Shown here: positions 56,847 through 64,000 of the stretch, piece after piece | Layout of the letters: every line of letters starts with the position of its first letter | How positions within the stretch are numbered: position 1 is the first letter of the stretch | Origin: Streptomyces sp. 846.5 | GTDB lineage: Bacteria; Actinomycetota; Actinomycetes; Streptomycetales; Streptomycetaceae | Reading direction: 5' to 3' | Length of the DNA stretch: 64,000 nt | Assembly (NCBI RefSeq): GCF_004365705.1 | Contig: NZ_SOBN01000001.1 | Coordinates: 5,775,459-5,839,458, forward strand | The notes under the pieces: generated by a model | The model's database searches: none | What the model saw: only the letters and a program-made list of their open reading frames with translations | Told to the model about the DNA's origin: nothing | Translations under genes and position numbers: made by a program

Positions 56847-56897
56847 AGTATCGGCAGGCTCTAACTACCTGTACCGGATGACCGCCACGATAGTCGC

Positions 56898-58367
56898 ATG
56901 GCCGATACGCAGATCACTCCTGACAGCACAACCTCTGCCTCCACCAAGCCAGTTGGGCCCAGCACCCGCGGTGCTTCGCCACCCGCGCCGTCCCGGCCCG
57001 GCCTGCTGCTGGCACTGATCCTGGTCGGCCAGTTCATGGCCGTCCTGGACGTCTTCATCGTCAATGTGGCCACCCCGGTCATCCGCACCGATCTGCACGC
57101 CTCCGGGGCCGCTCTGCAGCTGGTCATCGCCGGTTACACGATCGCCTACGCGGTCCTGCTGATCACCGGCGCGAGGCTGGGGGAGCGGCACGGCTTCAGC
57201 CGGGTGTTCCGGTTCGGGGTCGCCTCCTTCACGCTGGCCTCGCTGGCCTGCGGCCTGGCGCCCGGGGCCGACTCGCTGATCGGTTTCCGGATCCTGCAGG
57301 GTGTCGGCGCGGCGCTGATGGTGCCGCAGGTGATGAGCCTGATCCAGCGCACCTTCGAGGGCCCGGCCCGGTTGCGCGCCCTCGGCGGCTACAGCGCGGT
57401 GATCGCCGGCGCGGGGGCCGTCGGCCAGGTGCTCGGCGGGGTCCTGGTCAACGCCGACCTGTTCGGCTCGGGCTGGCGGCCGGTGTTCCTGGTGAACGTC
57501 CCGATCGGGGTGCTGCTGCTGGTGGCCGGACGCAGGCTGCTCCCGGCGATCCCGGGCAACCGCGAGCGCAAGCTGGACCTGGCCGGCCTGGTCACCCTCG
57601 CGGCGGCCCTGGGCCTGCTGGTGGTGCCGCTGGTGATGGGCCACGAGGAGCACTGGCCGGCGTGGGGCTGGGTGATGCTCGGCGCGAGCGTGCTGCTGTT
57701 CGCCCTGTTCGGGCTGGTCGAGAGCCGGGTGGCGGCGCGCGGCGGCAGCCCGCTGATCCGCGGCCGGGTGCTGCGTTCGCCGGGACTGCTCACGGCCGGC
57801 TCGGCGCTCTTCCTGATCATGTGCTGCGTCGGCAGCTTCATGTTCGCCATGGCGATGCACGTCCAGGCCGGGCTCGGCCTGAGCCCGCTCGACGCCGGGC
57901 TGGTCTTCCTGCCGATGTCGTTCGGCTTCGGGATCTCCGGGATGTACTGGCAGCGGCTCCCGCAGCGGCTGCACCGGCAGCTCCCGGTCGTCGCCCTGGC
58001 GCTGTGCGCGGTCGGCTACGCGGCGGTCGGCCTGCTGCTGAGGGACGGACAGCGGGTCGGCGCCGCCGTCGAGATCGTGCTGCTGCCGCTCGGCCTGATC
58101 GGCGGCTGCGCGTACGGCCCGCTGATGGGCCGCGCGCTGGGCCGGGTCGCCCCGACCGACGCGGCGGACGCCAGCGGCGTGCTCGTCACGATGATCCAGC
58201 TCGGCAGCGTGGTCGGCGTCGCCACCCTGGGCACCCTCTTCGTGAGCCAGGTGAGCTACCCGGCGGCAGCCTCGACCTCCGGACACGCCCTGGCGACCAC
58301 CGCCGCGGGGGTCGGCATCCTGATGCTCATCGGAGCGGTCCTCGCAGGTCGGAGGCGTGACAAGTAA
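56898..58367 (+). CDS. MFS drug transporter, DHA2 type
   Basis: A 489-residue transporter with about fourteen helices. Motif D reads FMAVLDVFIVNVATPVIRTDL, motif A GARLGERHGFSRVFRFG, and motif C-like GAGAVGQVLGGVLVNADL. It is divergent from the XRE regulator and is its probable target. It could give resistance to the product of the neighbouring operon or to an unrelated drug. Confidence 0.9.
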   Translation: MADTQITPDSTTSASTKPVGPSTRGASPPAPSRPGLLLALILVGQFMAVLDVFIVNVATPVIRTDLHASGAALQLVIAGYTIAYAVLLITGARLGERHGFSRVFRFGVASFTLASLACGLAPGADSLIGFRILQGVGAALMVPQVMSLIQRTFEGPARLRALGGYSAVIAGAGAVGQVLGGVLVNADLFGSGWRPVFLVNVPIGVLLLVAGRRLLPAIPGNRERKLDLAGLVTLAAALGLLVVPLVMGHEEHWPAWGWVMLGASVLLFALFGLVESRVAARGGSPLIRGRVLRSPGLLTAGSALFLIMCCVGSFMFAMAMHVQAGLGLSPLDAGLVFLPMSFGFGISGMYWQRLPQRLHRQLPVVALALCAVGYAAVGLLLRDGQRVGAAVEIVLLPLGLIGGCAYGPLMGRALGRVAPTDAADASGVLVTMIQLGSVVGVATLGTLFVSQVSYPAAASTSGHALATTAAGVGILMLIGAVLAGRRRDK

Positions 58368-58448
58368 TTGGTGGGGCGCCTTCCCGACCGTGTACAGTGA
58401 GACACGTCGCGAGCGGGACCGGAGACGGGACCCCCTCGGCGGCGGTCC

Positions 58449-58521
<73 letters not shown>

Positions 58522-58526
58522 CAGTG

Positions 58527-58558
58527 GATCCCGTCCGGTCGAGAGACCGGGCGGGATC
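58527..58558 (+). terminator. Terminator after tRNA-Ala copy 3
   Basis: GATCCCGTCCGGTC pairs with GACCGGGCGGGATC (one G-T wobble) around a four-base loop. Its outer arm resembles the hairpin after copy 2, so the duplication may have included the terminator. Confidence 0.85.
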
Positions 58559-58567
58559 TTGTCGTCG

Positions 58568-58801
58568 TCAGGATGCCTGCGAGGCGGGTACGTTCTCGCA
58601 ATCCTCGGTGGCGGCAGTGAGCGCCTGCGACAGTTGACCGATCTCGGTCTCACTCAGCCCCATCACTCTGGCGATGCTCGCCGGTGCCGCCCCTGCCTGG
58701 AATGCGCGGACCGCCAACTCCCACAGCTCCTCCTTGTGCTCGCGGGTGCGCAGGTGGATCTGCGCCAGCAGGGGGATGGCTTCGACGGTCTCGATTGGCA
58801 T
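58568..58801 (-). CDS. Small HTH-like protein
   Basis: A 77-residue acidic protein. The middle segment (AVRAFQAGAAPASIARVMGLSETEIGQLSQAL) looks like a helix-turn-helix of the sigma-4/MarR-like kind. ATG 58801 has AGAAG upstream. It diverges from the secreted-peptide gene across a region with two palindromes, so it may regulate it. Function not established. Confidence 0.65.
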   Translation of the reverse strand: MPIETVEAIPLLAQIHLRTREHKEELWELAVRAFQAGAAPASIARVMGLSETEIGQLSQALTAATEDCENVPASQAS

Positions 58802-59134
58802 GTCCCCATCTTCTCTGCTCGGCGGTTGAGGGGGAAGTGGGTGCGAGTGCTTGTCTCAGATTCACCCTGGTGGGGGGTGGCAGTGCATCGTCGTTCATGC
58901 ATCCTGCTCGGCAAAGGGTGAATAAATTAGGCAAAGTAGCAGTAAAGTCACCCAGGTGACTTATGGGATTCATGGGTCAAAAAGGGACAATCTCGTTCGA
59001 TGCCGCATTTTGCTGCTTCCCCTCTGGGGCTGGTGAAGATCGTAGGCTAAGATTGGTCGGTACTTATAATGTGTTGCCATGCCCATATGGGCACGACGGG
59101 GCACCCTCGGCCCCACCGAGAGGAGTCAACCAAA
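58802..59134. promoter_or_regulatory. AT-rich divergent regulatory region of the secreted-peptide gene
   Basis: This 333-base gap is far richer in A and T than its surroundings. It contains a perfect palindrome AAGTCACC-CA-GGTGACTT (58945-58962), a perfect TATAAT (59065-59070) without a clear -35, and a 14-base palindrome TGCCCATATGGGCA (59080-59093) just downstream. The arrangement suggests a tightly controlled promoter reading toward the peptide gene. Confidence 0.6.
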
Positions 59135-59314
59135 GTGAAGCGGATTCGGATCGCGGTCGGAACGCTGCTTGCAGCCGGAGCTGCGGTTGTCGGCGTGTCC
59201 CTGGGTGTGGTTGCCCCAGCCGCCTCCAGCTTGGGGTCACATGTCACGCATGGCCAGAGCCATGTTATTGAGGCTGACTCGGGCTGGAACCAGAACGCGT
59301 CCTTGCTCAAATAG
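59135..59314 (+). CDS. 59-residue secreted peptide precursor
   Basis: From GTG 59135 with GAGGAG nine bases upstream to TAG 59314. A basic start (MKRIRIAVG), a hydrophobic core (LLAAGAAVVGVSLGVV) and an Ala-x-Ala-like end (APAAS) form a clear signal peptide. The mature part is about 28 residues, Ser/His/Asn-rich, ending in ADSGWNQNASLLK, with no cysteine. It faces three LuxR-type regulators on the other strand. A signalling role is inference; an ordinary small secreted protein is the alternative. Confidence 0.72.
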   Translation: MKRIRIAVGTLLAAGAAVVGVSLGVVAPAASSLGSHVTHGQSHVIEADSGWNQNASLLK

Positions 59315-59326
59315 CATGGTTGATTG

Positions 59327-59348
59327 GGGCGACGTGCCGGCGTCGCCC
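59327..59348. terminator. Bidirectional terminator between peptide and regulator genes
   Basis: GGGCGACG pairs with CGTCGCCC around a six-base loop, between the two convergent stop codons. Confidence 0.75.
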
Positions 59349-60311
59349 TAATTGATTCCATTCGGAAAGCGTTCGTGCAGCAGCCAGCCGAGGCGAATGG
59401 CAGAATCCGTGCCGTACTCCTCGTTGATCTCCGCACGAATTCGCGTGACCATCCGCTCGCTCAGCTGAAGATTCCGGGCTATCTGCCGGGTGCTCATCCC
59501 ATCGACCAGCATGCGCATCACCGTCAGCAGCGTCTTGTCGATCGGCGCTTCTTGTCCTGGGCGGGGCATGAAGTCCTCGCCCAATTGCCAGAGCACTTCG
59601 AAAATGCGTGCGAGGGCAGTAACGGTCGACGGGTCCTGAATGAAGACCGCTCCACTGATGTCGCCGTTGTAGGGAATGATCACGGTATCGTCGATCACGA
59701 ACTGTCGCTGAGGCAGGTGCGCCAGCGTCCGAAACGCCGGCACCTGCTGCCGTGACCGCTTCCACGTATGCTTGCGCAGCTGATTGGCGCCGTACTGGAG
59801 TCAGGTAGAGCATGCGGACATCGGCACCGCGCCGGACGGCATCGAGATCCCGCCCGATGACGGACTGCAGCGTCGCTGACGGCCGGGTGGCCTCCGGATG
59901 GATGGTCAGCATCCGCTCCTGGCAACTCTCCAGCAGCATGGACAGACGCTGGTCGATGGCGGGCGTCCCCGTGACCACCTCGATGGCACCGCTCTGGGAC
60001 TCCTGGGCGCGCAGGTACTGCTTGGTCAGGGAGGCGGTGGACTGAGGCAGCCGCGACACCCACAGCAGATCGCGAACCACTTCCTTCAGCACGCGTGATG
60101 ACTGGCGTGCTGCGGCAAGCTCGGGGTCTCCGGCGGCCACCACATCCGGAAACTCCGGGTCGACGGCCAACAGCCCGAACTCCAACAGATAGGCCAGGGC
60201 ATCCTTGTCGCCGACCAATTGGGTGGCGTCGGCCACAGGCATCTGCCCCTGCCTCGAGCACGAGGCGGTAACAAGCGCCTCTTCTCGGGGCGTCAGATCG
60301 CGCCGTTCCAC
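59348..60311 (-). pseudogene. LuxR-type regulator with PLD/TrmB-like sensor domain, one frame break
   Basis: The coding content runs from GTG 60311 (GGGGAG seven bases upstream) to TAG 59348. The first frame encodes the N-terminal and sensor part (AIEVVTGTPAIDQRL to AAQAYVEAVTAAGA); then a one-base insertion near 59732-59735 moves the reading to the frame with RTLAHLPQRQFVIDD and the C-terminal LuxR HTH (LVDGMSTRQIARNLQLSERMVTRIRAE). Joined, it would be about 320 residues. It is one of three paralogues here. It could be a real pseudogene or a sequence error. Confidence 0.7.
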
Positions 60312-60367
60312 CCGCCCGCTCCCCACAAAGGTCTGTCGGCCCGCCGCAGGGCCGCGTCAGGCTGACC

Positions 60368-60934
60368 TTAGCTGCTGACGGTGGAAGCCGCACCCATCTC
60401 GTCCGCGCTCGGCCAGATGGTGTGGTCCGCCCAGTCGAGCGCGGTGACCAGGATCTGCTGGAGTGCTGTGGCCGACCACGAATTGTCATAGGCGAGCGGG
60501 AAGACCGGGCAGACCTCCTCGAGGGACTCCACGAGAGGGTTGTGCTCGACCGCACGGTCGACGAGAAGGATGATCGGCTTGCGCATCGCGGAGGCCCAGC
60601 CGAGTTCCAGGGCGACGCCCGACGACAGCGGTGAGCCGACGCAGGCGACCACCACGTCGGCGGTCATCACCGCGCGGTGGGTGGAGGGGACACGGGGGCT
60701 CTCGGTGGTGCCGCGAGCGACCCAGGACTGGTCGTGGTGCGAGGAGAAGACGCGAACGCCACTGTTCAGCAAGGCCTCACGCAGGGCGGTCACCCGGGCC
60801 CGCAGGGCCAGGGGGAAGACGCCGTCGGCGGGACCGGTCAGGCGCAGGGAGGGAGTGGCCAGAAATACCCGCAGGAGCTGTGGCTTCCACAGCTGCGATC
60901 CTGTCGGCTGTGCCGTCCTCGACCAGGTACTCAC
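60368..60934 (-). CDS. Nucleoside 2-deoxyribosyltransferase-like protein
   Basis: A 188-residue protein starting at GTG 60934, ten bases after GGAG; another start (ATG) four bases earlier is in a different frame and ends early. The Rossmann-like pattern LLRVFLATPSL, MTADVVVACVGSPLSSGVALELGWASAMRKPIILLVD matches the deoxyribosyltransferase-like group, with Glu in ALELGWAS at the catalytic position. It may cleave a nucleotide signal or simply bind one. It sits between two LuxR-type regulator genes on the same strand. Confidence 0.65.
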   Translation of the reverse strand: MSTWSRTAQPTGSQLWKPQLLRVFLATPSLRLTGPADGVFPLALRARVTALREALLNSGVRVFSSHHDQSWVARGTTESPRVPSTHRAVMTADVVVACVGSPLSSGVALELGWASAMRKPIILLVDRAVEHNPLVESLEEVCPVFPLAYDNSWSATALQQILVTALDWADHTIWPSADEMGAASTVSS

Positions 60935-61341
60935 TCATGCTCAGCTCCGTCGAGACAGCCGACAGCCCCGACCAGGTGGGAAGAACCAGGTCGGAGTGTC
61001 GGTGGGACTGGGTAGAGCGGCCGGCGCCGGCGGCCCTTCGGGGGATGACCAGATCCTCGCCCGGTGTTCGTACGTGTGTCCAGGTGTTCCCGTCGGCCAC
61101 CGATGGCATGGCAAGCAATGGCCACATTCGGCCGTTGGCTTCCCCGCAGGCAGTGCGCCGATCGTTCAGGGCCGACTGCGGTTGCGGTGACTGGCAAACG
61201 CTGGCATGGCACATACTAGCCGCACGAAGGGCATGGACGCGCCAAGTTGGAACGCGCAATCATCGGGACACACCCCGGGCCGACCCTCCTCGGCGGTCCA
61301 GGTACGAGGCGCCGCGTCACCCCGGTCGCGGCGCCTCGCTT
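60935..61341. other. 407-base gap with a strong terminator and no gene
   Basis: No frame here has convincing codon bias or recognisable motifs. A perfect 11-base-pair hairpin (61306-61316 with 61327-61337) just below the upstream gene's stop is its probable terminator. The promoter of the deoxyribosyltransferase-like gene must lie in the rest. Confidence 0.6.
61306..61337 (-). terminator. Terminator after LuxR-type gene copy 2
   Basis: GAGGCGCCGCG pairs perfectly with CGCGGCGCCTC around a ten-base loop, five bases past the stop codon at 61342. Confidence 0.85.
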
Positions 61342-62390
61342 TCATCCGCTCCGGGCGCCTCCTGTGGCTCGCGGCCCTGGGATTGACTGACTGTCCTGCA
61401 GGGCCTGCCAGCGGCTGCCCAGCGCGTACAGGTTGGCCACGTTGAACTTTCCCTTCAAGTGGGCCAGGCGATTGCTCAGCGTGCGCTCCGAGACGCCCAG
61501 ACGGTTGGCGATGGCGTCCATGGTCAGGCCCTGGTCGAGGAAGCGCAGGATCGCCAGTTCCTCGTCGTCCAGCGAGACCGGCGTGGGATCCCCCGCTGCT
61601 GCTGCGCCGTCCCAGTGCTGCCCCATGGCCCACAGCATCTCGAAGTGGTCGACGAAGTGAGCCACCACACTGGGGTTCGAGACCTGCAGATGGCGCAATC
61701 CTGCCTCGGGCAGCGCGGACTTGTCGGAGACCTTGGAAGCCACTGCCTCGGCAGGAAAGGCGATACGGCGGTCGATGGCCAGCGTCTGGGCGAACAGCCA
61801 GGGAACGGTGCGGACCTGCGCCCCGCTGCGGTCACCGCTTCGATATGGCTGCGCAGTTGCTCCTGCTGCCGGGCCGCGTTGTGGTAGATCACCCGAACCG
61901 GGAGCCCGATGGCCAGGGCGGCGCGCACACCCGAGGCCACCTGGGCGGCGGCCACGCCCGGCGGCCCCTGGGGGAGGCAAGCCAGGATCTCGTGCCCGAC
62001 CCCGTGGAGGGCCTCGGCCATCGCCTGCTCTATCGCGGGTGCGCCCTGCAGGACGAGAACCTCCCCGCGCTCGCGTGCGCTCTCACGATGCTCACGGGCA
62101 AGACGCTGCAGAGAGGCCAGGAGCGGCACAGAGTCATGAATCAGGCCGGCCGCGACCGAGGTATTGCGCTCGCTCCACTCATCCGCCACGACGCTCGGGT
62201 CAACCGGCGCCAGTCCGGATGGTGCCGTCTCCGACTCGCGCACGAGCCCCAGGGCGAGGAGTTCCGCCACGTCCGAAGCTCTGCCGGCGAGTTCGGCGGT
62301 GGGGGACGACGCCCAGTTGGACACCAGTATTCCCACGAACAACTGCTCGGCGCTGGAGCGGAGGACCGTTTCGGGCCGTTCGTCAACCAT
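61342..62390 (-). pseudogene. LuxR-type regulator with PLD/TrmB-like sensor domain, one frame break
   Basis: The frame opens at ATG 62390 (GGAG nine bases upstream) and encodes a sensor region up to HIEAVTAAG. One G appears missing from a G run near 61826-61832; the next frame continues AQVRTVPWLFAQTLAIDRRIAF to the LuxR HTH (FLDQGLTMDAIANRLGVSERTLSNRL) and stops at 61342. Repaired, it is about 349 residues. Its start overlaps the stop of copy 3 by eight bases, so the pair formed an operon. Confidence 0.72.
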
Positions 62391-63427
62391 CCTGCACGCT
62401 CCTCAACGGCTCGGAAGCATCGGGTACGTGTGCAGGGAAAGGCTGTCCCTTCAGCCCTTGCCACTTGCGGCCGAGGCCCGTACAGCGAGTTCACCTCCAT
62501 TTTGGTCCGGAGGGCGGTGAGCCGCTTTCCCAACGTGCCGGTTCGGAGATCGAGAGGCGCGCTGCGATCGCCTCCAGGGAGAGGTCCTGGTCCAGGGTAC
62601 TCCAGAATCAGCCTCTCCAACTGGTCCAGTGGCGGGCGGCCTGCGCCCCGGCCGCGGTTCCGTCCCACTGCTGACCGAGCGCCCAGGAGAACTCGAAGTG
62701 GTCGACGAAGTGTGCGACGAGCGAGGGATGCCTGGTGCAGAGAGCGGTGGCGTAGGAGACTCTGCCGACCCCCATCGCGTGGAAGACCTCGCTCAGCCCG
62801 GTGGTGGGCATGAAGGCGAGCTTGCGATCGATGATGATGGCCCGGGTGAACGGCCACGGCACCGTGCGGACGAGTTCTCCGGCCTGGGTCATGCGCTGGA
62901 CGTGGTCGCGCAACATCGGCCTCTGACGCTGGTTGGTCTGGTAGAGCGTGCGGATGGTCACCCCCCGTTCCAGCGCCAGCGTGTCCTGCTGGTAGGACCT
63001 GTCGAGCTCATCTGGAGGCGTGCACCGTGTGGCTGGGCGCACAGCAATTCGAACTCGACGTTCTTGAGCGCGTCTGCGATGGCCGTGTTGATGTCCGCAA
63101 GGCCCGCAGATACGCCACCGGTCCGCTGGAGTCCCGCTGTGCCTCGTCGAAGGCCTCGGCAATGCGGGCCAGGCGCTCCTGCGCCGCCGCCGCCTCCTGC
63201 AGCAGTCCGCTGACCTCGGTGGCCAGTCGGCGGCTCAACTGCAGGCCGACGACGCCCGGGTCGTTGAGGACGAGCCCGCCGTGGGCGTGCCGGCTGACGA
63301 GTCCCAGGTCCAGCAGTTCGCCGAGCTCCTCCGACGGGGCGGCTTCCTGCGCCGACACCCCGTTGCGGACCAACTCGGCGTAGAGCAGCTCGGCCTGCTT
63401 GCTCAGCCCCGATGTACCAGTCTCCAC
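62383..63427 (-). pseudogene. LuxR-type regulator copy 3, several frame breaks
   Basis: It starts at GTG 63427 (GGAG seven bases upstream). The coding content passes through all three frames: SKQAELLYAELVRNG, then GLADINTAIADALKNVEFELL, then LDRSYQQDTLALERGV to AHFVDHFEFSWALGQQWDG, then short pieces around LDQDLSLEAIAARLSIS, RTGTLGKRLTALRTKMEVNS and the end LGRKWQGLKGQPF. At least five breaks are needed, near 63110, 63030, 62635, 62590 and 62540-62480. The residues between breaks are still well conserved. Confidence 0.7.
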
Positions 63428-63600
63428 CGACGTTCTCCCTGATCGGATCTGTCTGCTGCCTTCCCCCAGGAGCGCGAGAGCGCTGCTGATCCTAGCCACA
63501 AGCCCTGTGTGGGCTCGATCGGATGAACCCGGTGGGGTGTTCTGGTTTCCGCAGTTTCCGATTCAGGCATGCGCAAATCACTTGTTCGAAACGGATCCGG

Positions 63601-63615
63601 TGATCATTGTGATCA
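63601..63615. promoter_or_regulatory. TGATCA dyad upstream of LuxR-type copy 3
   Basis: TGATCA, three bases, TGATCA forms a perfect dyad in the 254-base gap between the methyltransferase end and the regulator start. It may be the operator of the regulator operon. Confidence 0.4.
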
Positions 63616-63681
63616 TGGCATATGCGCGCAGGGGACAGCGGAGCCAGCGACCCGCTGCCCCTGCGCGCGATCCGCCGGTCC

Positions 63682-64000
63682 TCAGACCGGCTTGCGGGCC
63701 TCGATCAGGAAGCGTGTGGTGTGGGCCACGAACGGGCCGTCGCGCCGGATCTGCCGGTCCAGGTCCCTCAGCGCCCGCGGTACTGCTCGACGGTGAAGCC
63801 GGGGACCATCCAGATCACCTTGCGCAGGAAGTAGACGACCGCGCCGATGTCGAAGAACTCGGTGCGCAGGGTCTCCGCGCGCAGGTCCACCACTTCCAGG
63901 CCGGCGGCCCCGGCCGCCTTGCGGGCATCGTCCGGGTGCCGCCCCCGGCGGGACTCCTCGGGCTGCGGGCCCAGGAAGTACTCCACCACCTCGAACACAC
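63682..64000 (-). pseudogene. C-terminal part of a SAM-dependent methyltransferase, frame break near the end
   Basis: The 5' part lies beyond the window. The visible protein includes AAGAAGLEVVDLRAETLRTEFFDIGAVVYFLRKVIWMVPGFTVEQY, typical of the end of class I methyltransferases. The frame stops at 63768, but the neighbouring frame continues LRDLDRQIRRDGPFVAHTTRFLIEARKPV to TGA at 63682-63684, as in relatives. One G seems missing from a G run near 63772-63778. Confidence 0.7.

Noticed and set aside
60777..61259. A 160-codon minus-strand frame upstream of the deoxyribosyltransferase-like gene
   Set aside because: Codon bias is poor and no motif is visible. Only its internal ATG (60938) is well placed after GGAG, and that frame soon loses any family similarity.

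Overview
The window looks like chromosomal core DNA from a streptomycete-type actinomycete (Streptomyces, Kitasatospora or Streptacidiphilus). GC content is very high, third codon positions are strongly GC, and GTG starts are frequent. The gene order tig-clpP1-clpP2-clpX, valS-folC-ndk, mreBCD-pbp2-rodA, rne-rplU-rpmA-obg, proB-proA and nadD-rsfS is the one known from these genera. I could run no database search, so family names rest on recognised motifs and remembered synteny.

Layout. 1-3.4 kb: a Nei-type glycosylase, a SpoIIE-type phosphatase, a small membrane protein and an uncharacterised protein. 3.6-10.3 kb: tRNA-Gly, tRNA-Pro, an MFS pump, trigger factor and the ClpP1/ClpP2/ClpX protease, with a ClgR-box-like site before clpP1. 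10.3-16.4 kb: a membrane-anchored cyclophilin, valyl-tRNA synthetase, folylpolyglutamate synthase, DUF4233 and nucleoside diphosphate kinase. 16.6-22.9 kb: the mreBCD-pbp2-rodA wall-shape operon. 22.9-25.4 kb: a sedolisin-type peptidase divergent from a short SARP-like regulator that carries a TTA codon. 25.4-31.7 kb: a B12-binding radical-SAM protein and its usual partner, separated by a serine recombinase, a transposase remnant, a VOC protein and a TerD protein. 31.9-39.2 kb: RNase E/G, L21, L27, Obg and an adenosine/adenine deaminase. 39.3-49.7 kb: proB, proA, paired membrane proteins of unknown function, an M48 protease, small membrane proteins, nadD, an LCP/LytR_C-type protein, rsfS and a histidine phosphatase with an apparent CTG start.

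The accessory part begins at three identical tRNA-Ala(GGC) genes. Between the second and third lies an 8.5-kb block. It holds a five-gene minus-strand operon (Fe/2-oxoglutarate oxygenase, GT-A-like protein, PLP decarboxylase, GNAT acetyltransferase, MFS exporter) and a divergent XRE-regulator/MFS pair. I read the operon as a compact, possibly undescribed small-molecule pathway. Beyond the third tRNA-Ala (58.5-64 kb) is a small HTH protein, a 59-residue secreted peptide under an AT-rich promoter flanked by two palindromes, three paralogous LuxR-type regulators with PLD/TrmB-like sensor domains, a deoxyribosyltransferase-like protein, and the 3' end of a methyltransferase. The three regulators and the methyltransferase all carry frame breaks while the rest of the window has none, so this stretch is either decaying or contains sequence errors. 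The peptide plus regulator cluster is the second candidate for an undescribed system.
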